Shown in pieces: positions 56,086 to 64,000 of a stretch of DNA of 64,000 nucleotides (the stretch's first letter is position 1; each line of letters starts with the position of its first letter). The notes under the pieces were generated by a model that did no database searches, was not told where the DNA came from, and saw nothing but the letters and a program-made list of their open reading frames with translations. The stretch covers positions 1,257,001 to 1,321,000 of the forward strand of contig CANJKZ010000170.1 of assembly GCA_947471745.1 (NCBI GenBank), in the 5' to 3' direction. Source of the DNA: Closterium sp. Naga37s-1. Taxonomy: Eukaryota > Streptophyta > Zygnematophyceae > Desmidiales > Closteriaceae. The translations under genes and the position numbers were made by a program.

Positions 56086-58065
56086 CTACCGTCCCTCAAT
56101 GCAGGGAAGGCAGAGCGGGGCAGGCGAGGGCGGGAGGGGAGGCACAGACCTGGGAAGACCAGAGACAAGGAGGCGGGAGTGCATGCCACGAAGGCATGGC
56201 AGGGAGGGGTGACCCAGGCGGTGGTGCCACAGGAGAGTCTGGTGCGACAGGAGGCGACACGAGCAAGGGGGTGCTACCTGACCGGACGCGGACACCTGGG
56301 CAGACGCATCTACCTGAGGAGGCTCGGTAGCCAGTGTGTACAGACTCGACCCAGGCCGATAAGTGAACATGGCCAGGTGAGGGCCCATCTGTGTACACGT
56401 GCAGATCGACACACGCTGACCCCGAGGAGTGGTGGTAGTGACCATCGCATCCTGAAGGGTAGAGGTACTCACCAGGTTCGTAGAGAACGAGGGGAGGTGA
56501 AGAGCGGACAGTGAGCCGGACGGAACCGCCGGACACGGGAGAACAGTGGAGGAACGGGCAAGGACTAGGCCCCCTGAGGGGTCAGCCAGTCTGACCGGTA
56601 CAGGTGCAGAGAGAGGAGTGGGGATGGTGCTATCACGAAAGAAACAGCGTGAAGCACCTGAGTCCAACGTAAAGGCGTGCAAGGCCTCAGCAGGCGCAGT
56701 ACCCGGGAGAGCAGACTCACTAACACCTAGAGCAGCAGCCTTTATACATGGGTCAGGCGGCACACACCGGTAACAGTCACCCTCAACACTAACAGACAAG
56801 GCATACATAGCAGCAAGGATAGCATCATAGGCTAGGTCAAAGATAGCAACTCCAGACCTAAGCAGCTCTGTCCAGCAAGTGCGCTCGGCCTCGTTACCAA
56901 ACTCTGTGCACCAAGCGTCGTCGAGGCGGAAGAAGCAATGGTACTAAGTGTGAGGCTTCCCGCATGTCTGACCAGCACGGTCACCCGTGCGAATGACATA
57001 CGAGCAGCTACCACTACCCCCAGACGCCCCACACTGTGCAAACCACTCACGAAGCTGCTGCGGCGACGAGGTCTCGCTCCGACGCTGCTGCTGCTGCCTC
57101 TAGCCGGACCGCCACCACTCCCACTGCCGCCACTACCGCCATCCCCACTGCTGCCACCACCGCCGCCACCAGAGCCTCTACTCCCACCACCACTCCCTTT
57201 ACCGCCACCACCTCCACTGCCTCCACCACCTCCAGTGCTGCCCCCACCACCACCCCCGCTGCCACCGCCACCACCCCTTCCACCCTTGCCCGTGCTGCTG
57301 CGGCGCTTCCCACTAGCAGAAGCAGCCCCGACGTCCTCAGCACCAAGGACGTCAACATCAGCAGCAGAGGCGTAGGACGGGGCAAGGGGGGAGGGGGAAC
57401 ACCCCTCAAAGAAGGGCGTGCGAGGAGTGCCACGAGCGTCACCTACAGCGACGACACTAGTCTTAGCTGCAAGGAGGTTCTGCTTTTGTAGGTCAACGGT
57501 GAGGACTGTGGGGTCAAGTGCGAGAAAGTGGTCCCTGATTGAGCGAAAAGAGTCAGGGATGCGGGTGACTATAAAGTAGAGAGTGATGAACATCGGGGGC
57601 TGGTTCCTGTCAAGGAAACTCTGCTGGGATGGCAGCACGGTAGCGAGCATCGCTAGTGCGGAGTTGGGAAACCAGGTCCTCTACCGTGGCAAAGGCGGAC
57701 AGCTCGGGAAATAGGTAGGGCATTAGAAGACGGCCTAGAGCAGCAGTGGCAAGTGAGGAGTAACGGGCGACTACAGCGTCGTACAGTGCCTGTGCAGTCC
57801 AGTGCTGTCCGAAGTGAGCGCATTCAGCTAACAGCAGGTGGTTGCGAATGGCTAAGCGAACAGCAGCGTCACGAGTAAGCCACTGTGAGCGAGTCGCATT
57901 GTCAGCTGTGGCGGGAGGGGCGGGAGAGGCGCCAAACGTGTAGTCAAACAACGAAACGCTGTCTCTAGAGTCGCTCAGTAGGTACAGCTGCAGGTCGTCG
58001 AGCCACGTGTCAAACTGGATCGGGCGGCCCTCATGATCGAACGCGAGAACGCGGAGAGACGCCAT
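56086..58065 (-). pseudogene. Copia gag, protease and GAG-pre-integrase relic, copy 2
   Basis: Gag ATG at 58,065. Same extra T, knuckle-segment stop and terminal TAG as copy 1. Upstream of the ATG the natural leader follows instead of transposase sequence. Confidence 0.8.
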
Positions 58066-58952
58066 AGTGGCGCAGCAAGCAGGGCGGGCAGAAGCCGGGC
58101 AGCGCAGGGAACAGGGCAGGCAGTAGCAAGGGGCGGCAAGCAGGCTGCAAGAGGCGGTGCGCAGGCTGCAAGAGGGGCAGCTCGGGGGGCCCAGGGGCGG
58201 CCAGCGGGCCTAGGGGCGGCTGGAGGGTCGCAAGGGGCGGCTCGCGGGGCTGCAGAGGCTGCGAGAGGGCCGCAAGGGGCGGCTAGCAGGGCAGCAGGGG
58301 CGGCTAGAGGGCCACCAAGGGCGGTGCGCGGGGCTGCAAGGGTGGCTCGCGGGCTGCAAGGGCGAGGGGCGGGCTGCAAGGGGCGGCGCGTGGGGCAGCA
58401 GCGGCGACGGGCGGGCCGGGGCCTAGGGTCGACGGGCTGGCCGGGCCTAGGGTTGACGGGCAGGCCGGGCCAAGGGTCGACGGGCGGGCGCGCGGGGCAG
58501 TAGGGGCGACGGGCGGGCCGGGCCTAGGGTCAACGGGCGGGCTGAGGCCTAGGGTCGACAGGCGCGTGGGGCAGCAGGGGCGACGGGCGGGCCGGGCCTA
58601 GGGTCGACGGGCGCGCCGGGCCTAGGGTCGACGGGCGGGCCGGTGCCTAGGATCAACAGGCGCGCCGGGGCCTAGGGTCGACGTGCGGGCGGGGCCTAAA
58701 GTCGACGGGGGGGCCGGGCCTAGGGTCGACGGGCGGGCGCGCGGGGCAGCAGGGGCAACGGGCGGGCCACAGGGGGCGGGCGCGTGGGGCCTAGGGTCGA
58801 CGGGCGGGCCGCAAGAGGGCGGCGCGCGGGGCAGCAGGTGCGGCACGAGGGCTGCAGAGGGCGGCGTGTGAGCCAGCAGGGCGGCTAGTGGGGCAGCGCT
58901 GTGGTGGGCCCTAAAAAAATTAGGTCCTAACGAAGGACCTGCTCTGAAACCA
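58066..58952 (-). other. Copia leader with G/C-rich tandem repeats
   Basis: Natural 5' leader of the full-length Copia. Plus-strand units gggcctagggtcgacgggcgggcc and ggggcggc repeat with drift, mainly 58,200-58,880. Primer-binding site at the right end. The duplication breakpoint (58,204) lies in it. Confidence 0.8.
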
Positions 58953-59084
58953 TGTCAAAGGAATGATTGAGAATGAATGCATTGAGCAGAAGGTGGGTAC
59001 AAGTACTAACCCTAATTGGGTTGTACCCCTTATGGGCTACCCCACTATAGCCTACACAAATGTAAGCACTATAGCATTCTGACA
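58953..59084 (-). repeat. 5' LTR of the full-length Copia
   Basis: 132 bp, TGTCAAAGG...CTGACA; contains a 14-bp partial duplication (ccttatgggctac) absent from the 3' LTR. Confidence 0.85.
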
Positions 59085-60118
59085 GAACTATGTCAGCGCA
59101 TCAGAAGAGCGGCTTGCCAACGCTGCAGCAGAGTAGTCTGCCAGCGTTGCACCATAGCGGTCTGCCAGCGCGGCAGAGGCAGGTTAACTTTTGCGCATGT
59201 GCGCACCTACCAAGTAGGTGCAGATAGACGGTCGTGCCCCCAAGCACATTGCGCAGGTGCTAGATAGAACATGTGTCGACGGTTTCTCCTGCAATGCACC
59301 GTCGAGCACGTGATGACGTTCCGAAGGTAGACTTTGCCTACGCGTCGGATTTCGAAGTCGAGCAACTTGCGTCGACCAGCTCGACGATGCTCCGTCGAAT
59401 AGCATTCACCTAGATTAGCACGTCGAGCAGAGCCCGTATACCAGCACCTCTCTACGGTCTCGTCGAATAGCGTCCTCTGCGAGCTCGTCGACCGCGTCCT
59501 CTGCGAGCTCGTCGACCGCATCCTCTGCGAGCACGTCGACCAGCATCCTCTGCGGACGCATCGACCAGCGTCCTCTACGGACAGGTCGATGTCGAACTTT
59601 GCGGACAGGTCGACGTCGAACTCTGTGGGCTGTCGACGTTGACTTCTGCGCGCCCCCGAACTTCTAAGTCTGCTTCGCCCAAGCAAGGGCGGGGCCATTT
59701 CCCGTCAACAGATAACGGTATCAAGTGGCTGTGCTTCCTCTCGGATAAGCTAAGCATATGCTTGCTTTCTTGTACTTAAGATTTGACATCGTTCTCATTG
59801 CAACTGGCTTATTACAACATATGCATCGAGTTTAAGACATGCTAGCACATGCAAATCTACTAGCTACGGGGCTATCCGTCCAAGCGACCATTGTAAGGTA
59901 GATTAGCTGGTCCTGGGGTGGGTGGTGGGGATGTTGATTGAGCTGTTGAATTTAGAGAAACGTGGGTGGAGGGAAATGAACTTTAACCCACGGTTTTTGT
60001 AGTTGGAGAAGGGCGTTTAGCGTGCTTTGACGATGCCAAATATTCGGTACAGACAGCTTCGCTTTCACAATATACAATTTTGAAAAACACAAATGTGTTT
60101 AAAATTTACAATATTATC
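59085..60118. other. Non-coding DNA with degenerate GTCGAC repeats
   Basis: Possibly the interrupted right-hand part of the DNA transposon or its target. At 59,455-59,640 roughly 24-bp units ctcgtcgaccgcgtcctctg plus cgag repeat 6-8 times with increasing divergence. A minus-strand frame through it (59,698-59,207) is only the repeat read as S-T-S-S-Q-R-T. The right 450 bp is AT-richer and featureless. Confidence 0.55.
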
Positions 60119-60560
60119 TGTTGGGCTGAGAACAGCCCTAGGATCTTTCAAGGCTGAGATCAAGTGATGAAGTAGAGATGTTGTAATAGCGGAAGCGTTT
60201 AATGAGAGTTGCTTGAACCACCTTGTACTGGTATGTGAGAACAAGATAAGTTAATTAATAACAGGGAAATACAAGCCTTTTATATGATCACAAAGGAATA
60301 TGAAAGGTTCTACTTTTAACTGTTTTTGTTGTTGCTGTTCGATACAGTGCTGACTCGGGTAACTGCTCAGTAATGAGTCAGTTATGTGTCCTTGCTGTCG
60401 CACTGTAGTTTTCGTCAGGTCAAGGGTCAGCGACCTTTGACTTTCGCGTAACCTCCAGCGCTTGCTTTTGTTGACTCGGGTGTTTCTTCGCTGTAGTCTG
60501 CTCCGATTCGTGTTAACACTTCGATACTTCAGAAGCAATTAAGTTTGCTTGTTTCCAACA
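60119..60560 (-). repeat. 3' LTR of the second-lineage Copia
   Basis: 442 bp, TGTTGGGCTG...TTTCCAACA, adjacent to the polypurine tract. No partner in the window. Confidence 0.75.
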
Positions 60561-61563
60561 CTCCCCTTCGCTTCTGGAGTGTCGCTGCTAATGATGTGTC
60601 CTTGTCCAGTCAGCAGCATGCAGTACTCGAACTTCTGTTTTCCGAGTTTCTTGGTCAAGTAATCAGCTGCCATCTCGGATGTGGGACAGTAGGATAGCTC
60701 GAGTCTTCCCTTCTCGATTTCGTCTTTTACAAAGAAGTACCGAAGGGCGATGTGCTTCGTTCGATTCGCGAACCCGTTTTTGTTCGCTATGCGAATGGCC
60801 GATTGGTTGTCGCACAAAGAGAGAGAAGCTGGGTAACTGGGCCAATTTTGATTCCTCCAGTAATTCGCGAAGATATAGCCCTTCCTTGGTGGCTGAGCAG
60901 AGTGCGATATATTCTGCTTCTGCTGAGGAGAGAGCGATTAGCTCTTGCTTGTTCGACTGCCATGAGATAGGCCCGATAGGTTCGAGTCTGTAGACGTAGC
61001 CAGTTCGAGATCGTCTGTTATCAGAGTCTCCAGCGTGATCGGCGTCGACGTAACCGATTAGCTTAGGTGTCTTAGTTCCGGTCTTGTGGTAGGTTAGTCC
61101 GATCGTCGGAGTGCTGACGAGGTAATGAAGTGCTCGGTCGAGTTCGAGCATGTGCTCTGCTTCAGGCTTCTTGAGGTAGGTAGCGAGTTGGCTAGCTGAG
61201 TAGGATAGATCCGGTCGGCAGGTGACGGCTGCGAAGAGTAGGCAGCCTAACTTTCGTTGGTAGTCGCGGATGCCGGCAGGTTTGAGTAGAGCGGAGGCTT
61301 TTCGATTTCCGTCGGTGTAGCGGTATGGCGTGGAGATGATGGTTGGAGTGAGTCCGAAATGTTTAGCGATAGTGCCCGTGTACTTTTCAGCGCTGAGGTA
61401 GATTGCATTGTCACCGTCTTGGATGTTCAGTCCCAGGTACTGTGTCACAGAAGTTGCAACGGTGAGAGTAAGATCCCTCTGCAGCTCCCCTTCAAACCAT
61501 GTCGTTATGGCGTCGGTGGAGCCTATGTAAAGGAGGTCGTCGACGTAGACGATGAGTAGAATG

Positions 61564-61701
61564 TGTCAGAGGTCCACTGGTGATCCCCGATTGATCCTAG
61601 GGAAGGGTTACAGGCATGTTGGCCTGGGGGATTATGGGCGCACTGACCCGCTACTTAACAAGCCCTTTTATCCCAATGGTCTAGTGGTTGGGATTCTGAA
61701 A
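61564..61701 (+). repeat. TRIM 5' LTR
   Basis: 138 bp, starts TGTCAGAGG and ends TTCTGAAA. Its last 30 bp contain a tRNA A-box-like sequence. Confidence 0.85.
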
Positions 61702-61745
61702 TGGTATCAGAGCGAAGGTCTCGGGTTCGAATCCCAGTGTGTGCA
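61671..61745 (+). other. tRNA-Glu-like sequence with A and B boxes
   Basis: tcccaatggtctagtggttg followed by ggattc resembles the 5' half of eukaryotic tRNA-Glu (A box tggtctagtgg). Then, after the primer-binding site, ggttcgaatcc is a canonical B box. The acceptor stem and anticodon arm do not fold, so this is not a working tRNA but a possible RNA polymerase III promoter shared between LTR end and interior. Confidence 0.6.
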
Positions 61746-61770
61746 CTTCGGGCATCCCAGTGCGGGGGGG

Positions 61771-61908
61771 TGTCAGAGGTCCACTGGTGATCCCCGATTG
61801 ATCCTAGGGAAGGGTTACAGGCTCGTTGTCCTTGGGGGTTATGGGCGCACTGACCCTCTACTTAACAAGCCCTTTTATCCAAATGGTCTAGTGGTTGGGA
61901 TTCTGAAA
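61771..61908 (+). repeat. TRIM 3' LTR
   Basis: 138 bp, partner of 61,564-61,701, followed by the duplication gaatg. Confidence 0.85.
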
Positions 61909-63546
61909 GAATGTAGTCGGTACCCTTCGTCAGTCGATACATCCCTTGGTCGTGCGGTAGTTGAAGGAATCCGACGCGGATTAGGCGAGCGTGAAGGTGC
62001 TGCTGCCACAGTCTCGGGGCTTGCTTGATCCCGTACAGCGATTTCTCTAGCTGACAGACTTGGTTTGGTTCTGCGTTGGAACCGTGCGGGAGTTCGACGA
62101 AAATATCGGCATCAACGGGGGCGTAGAGGAAGGCATTGGCGACATCGATTTGCCGAAGCTTCTTCCGGTTCATGGCGGCTATCGCGAGGAGAATCCGTAG
62201 TGAGGTATGTCGGCTTATTGGGGCGAATGTTTCTGTGAAGTCTCGCCCTTGCTCTTGGTTGAAGCCACGCACAACCCAGCGTGCTTTGAATTTGTCGATT
62301 GTTCCGTCGCCTTTTGTTTTCACGCGGAAAACCCATTTTCCCGTGAGGATGGTCTTGTTGCGTGCCACTTCGATAGGTACGACTTTCCAGGTGTTGCATT
62401 CTTGCAGCGCCTTTAACTCTCTGTCCATGGCCTCGCGCTATTTTTCCCTGTGTTCCCCCCCCTGAGCCTGCTGAATGGTGGCAGGCTCTTTAGGTGGTGC
62501 TGCTCCGTGGACAGCGGCGATGAGTCCCAGTATCTGCAGGCCACTCTGTGTGTAGCGGGGGAGATTTGTGTCCTCTTGATAAGCTGCTTCGTCTCCTGCT
62601 TTAGGGTCTGGTAAGAAATTCGGTCCTATGCGTTCGGAGATGTTGGTGTCGACCGGTTGGGGTGTAACGTAACCGGTGTCAGCGAAGTCGAAGTAAGTTT
62701 CGGCATTGACACGTTCGCGAGGATTTTCGTCATCCATCGGGAAGGGCACAGTGCAGTATGGGAGTGGTCCTGCTTCCTCGGATGCGTTGTCCACGTTTTG
62801 CTCGTCCCAGTCAGCTTCGTCTGCTGCTGAGGCGAAGGCTCGGTTGCCACGGAAGCCGCCCGTGAGGTCTCGATTTGCTGCCAGGTTGTCCAGGTACGTT
62901 TGAAGTGTGAGTCGCTCGTAGAAGATGACATCACGTGCTGCTACTGTTTCCTTCGAGTGGACGTCAAAAATCTTCCATGCGTTGTAATGCTTTTCGATGC
63001 CCATGTGTAGTCCCCACTGTGCGCGTTGAGAAAATCTTCCGGCTCTTGCAGTGTGCGGGCGGTACTGTACCATGCACCCGAAAACTCATAACATTTTTTT
63101 GTTGCCCAGTTTTCCTGTCCACAGCAGGTGCGGTGATGCGTTGTTCGGGAGTGATGACGATGAGAGCAAGTTGTGCAGCATGACAGCGTGGTCCATCGCC
63201 TTAGGCCACTGGTGATTGGGCAGTCGCATGCCACGCAGCAATTTGCGCATGGTGTTCTGGAGAGTTCTGTTCATCCGTTCTGCCACGCCTTGCTGTTGAT
63301 GGGCGTAGGGAAGCGAGATGAGTCGCTTGATGCCTCGTTCTGCGAGGTACTGCCTGAACCTCTGGGACTGATATTCCCCTCCTCCGTCAGACTGGAAGCT
63401 TTTCAGCTTTGCTCCTGATTCTCGTTCTGCCACAGGTAGCCAGGCGACGAAGGCTTCGAAGGCCATGACGCGACTTGGGAGATTAAGATGCCAGACGTAA
63501 CGGGTGGCGGCGTCGATGAAAGTAATCACGTAATTATATGCTCCTT

Positions 63547-63663
63547 TGTTAGATATATATGCCTTAGCCTATGTAGGCTGTAGTGGGGTAGACACTAAGG
63601 GGTACAGGTTTCATATTTGTATCTCTCACTTTCCTAGTTCATTCATTCCTGTTGATTATCACA
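63547..63663 (+). repeat. 5' LTR of the plus-strand Copia
   Basis: 117 bp, starts TGTTAGATA and ends TTATCACA. The target duplication cannot be checked because the other end lies outside. Confidence 0.75.
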
Positions 63664-63759
63664 TGGTATAGAGCGGGTTCCCTCATGGGACCGTTCCTTC
63701 CTAAGGGCCCACCATAACAAAAAAAAAAATAGCTGCCCGAAGCGAGTCTCGCGCCCTGC

Positions 63760-64000
63760 CCTAATTTTTTTTTTTTTTTCGCGGCCCCTACGTGGCCCCT
63801 TCGTCGCCTAGCGCGCCCCTACGCGGCCCCTATGCGGCCCCTACGCGACCCCTACCCGGCGCCTAGCGCGCCCCTAAGCGGCCCCTACGCGGCCCCTACG
63901 CGGCCCCTACGCGGCCCCTGCGCCGCCCCTACGCGGCCCCTACGCGGCCCCTACGCGGCCCCTACGCCGCCCCTACACGGCCCCGTCGCGGCCCCGTACC
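63760..64000 (+). repeat. Leader tandem repeats, cgcggcccctac type
   Basis: About 17 units of 12 bp (gcggcccctac and variants) run to the window end. They are the reverse complement of the ggggccg-type repeats in the minus-strand elements, so all leaders are C-rich in the RNA sense. Confidence 0.85.

Larger units (their letters stand above)
39261..58204. repeat. Tandem duplication, unit 2 (18,944 bp)
   Basis: Second copy. At the left join, Copia leader ...gggcggccag runs directly into tacttcacgt of the transposase. The same bases precede the natural continuation cgggcctagg at 58,205. The shared 2-bp ag is the only microhomology at the join. Confidence 0.95.
51833..59084 (-). mobile_element. 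Copia retrotransposon, full length, decayed
   Basis: Minus-strand element with LTRs 51,833-51,950 and 58,953-59,084 and a perfect target duplication gaact (51,828-51,832 and 59,085-59,089). Minus-strand primer-binding site ATGGTTTCAGAGC adjoins the 5' LTR. Order: leader repeats, gag (58,065), protease, integrase, linker, RT, RNase H, tail, 3' LTR. LTRs differ at about nine positions plus a 14-bp insertion, so it is far older than the tandem duplication that copied most of it. Confidence 0.9.
61564..61908 (+). mobile_element. 345-bp TRIM retrotransposon with tRNA-like promoter
   Basis: Two 138-bp LTRs (61,564-61,701 and 61,771-61,908) enclose only 69 bp. That interior opens with a perfect TGGTATCAGAGC primer-binding site and ends in a gtgcggggggg purine tract. 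Perfect 5-bp target duplication gaatg (61,559-61,563 and 61,909-61,913) within the RT gene. LTRs differ at about ten positions and end AAA rather than CA. No coding capacity; it must use proteins of other elements. Confidence 0.85.
60119..63546 (-). mobile_element. Copia retrotransposon of a second lineage, 5'-truncated
   Basis: 3' LTR at 60,119-60,560 with purine tract complement ctccccttcgcttc at 60,561, then RNase H, RT, linker and integrase on the minus strand. Its 5' part (gag, protease, 5' LTR) is cut off at 63,546 by the plus-strand LTR that starts there. RT is split by the TRIM at 61,564-61,908. No Gly-Ala linker, unlike the other Copias here. Confidence 0.85.
60539..63546 (-). pseudogene. 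Copia pol (integrase-RT-RNase H), interrupted
   Basis: Integrase core from 63,546: V-I-T-F-I-D-A-A-T-R-Y, F-Q-S-D-G-G-G-E-Y, Q-Q-Q-G-V-A-E-R-M-N (the D, D, E positions are kept). Frame change near 63,080. Acidic linker 63,073-62,441 ending at a stop at 62,438. RT from 62,428 with W-K-V-V-P, I-D-V-A-N-A-F-L-Y; after the TRIM, L-I-V-Y-V-D-D-L-L-Y near 61,540 (catalytic Y-V-D-D intact). RNase H with Y-V-D-A-D-H-A-G, S-S-A-E-A-E-Y, then a frame change near 60,815, C-D-N-Q-S-A-I, T-K-H-I-A-L-R. The stop lies 22 bp inside the LTR. Few lesions, so relatively recent. Confidence 0.85.
63547..64000 (+). mobile_element. Plus-strand Copia, 5' LTR and leader (runs off the window)
   Basis: LTR 63,547-63,663, primer-binding site TGGTATAGAGC at 63,664, then a leader with cgcggcccctac-type tandem repeats to the window end. 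It was inserted into the integrase gene of the second-lineage Copia. The LTR shares the gtagtggggtaga and ttcattcattc style with the other short Copia LTRs. Confidence 0.8.

Noticed and set aside
61671-61745. Functional tRNA-Glu gene
   Set aside because: A and B boxes are present, but acceptor, anticodon and T stems do not pair properly and the primer-binding site occupies the middle.

Overview
The window is eukaryotic repeat DNA and shows no recognisable host gene. Spliceosomal introns, several lineages of Copia LTR retrotransposons primed by an initiator-Met-tRNA-like site (TGGTATCAGAGC and variants), and an AP2 DNA-binding domain point to a streptophyte alga or early land plant. A charophyte such as Chara is my best guess; that is inference, not proof.

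Layout. (1) 1-4,890: 3' part of a decayed plus-strand Copia, split by a small leader-only LTR element at 480-2,295. (2) 5,058-18,371: an old plus-strand Copia (LTR, gag, protease relics) broken by a minus-strand Copia remnant (6,836-8,967), a 7.6-kb minus-strand Copia with perfect target-site duplication (9,414-17,058, itself carrying a solo LTR at 15,510-16,307) and a purine-rich minisatellite (about 17,321-18,149). (3) 18,499-19,624: a second, young leader-only LTR element. (4) About 19,630-32,888: a DNA transposon with four intron-containing genes. These are a Plavaka-like (CACTA/TNP2-related) DDE transposase on the minus strand (23,722-20,146) and, on the plus strand, a pogo/Tigger-type DDE_1 protein whose catalytic acids appear to be gone (24,261-25,524), a Ulp1/SENP cysteine protease fused to an AP2 domain (26,255-28,622), and an acidic/basic coiled-coil protein of unknown role (29,105-31,069). 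(5) 32,889-39,260: the 3' six kilobases of a minus-strand Copia.

(6) The whole block 20,321-39,260 is repeated in tandem as 39,261-58,204 (18,940 versus 18,944 bp, about 45 substitutions seen by eye, i.e. roughly 99.8% identical). The join has 2 bp of microhomology and fuses the transposase C-terminal region in frame to the Copia gag start. The second copy runs on into the complete Copia element (51,833-59,084, TSD gaact). (7) 59,085-60,118: non-coding DNA with degenerate repeats. (8) 60,119-63,546: a Copia of another lineage on the minus strand, interrupted by a 345-bp TRIM with tRNA-Glu-like promoter sequence (61,564-61,908). (9) 63,547-64,000: 5' LTR and leader of a plus-strand Copia.

The most interesting system is the four-gene transposon. 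The transposase would mobilise it. The Ulp1-AP2 protein, the apparently dead pogo-type protein and the acidic/basic protein look like accessory DNA-binding or chromatin/SUMO-related factors. All roles are inferred from domains and residues only; no database search was run.
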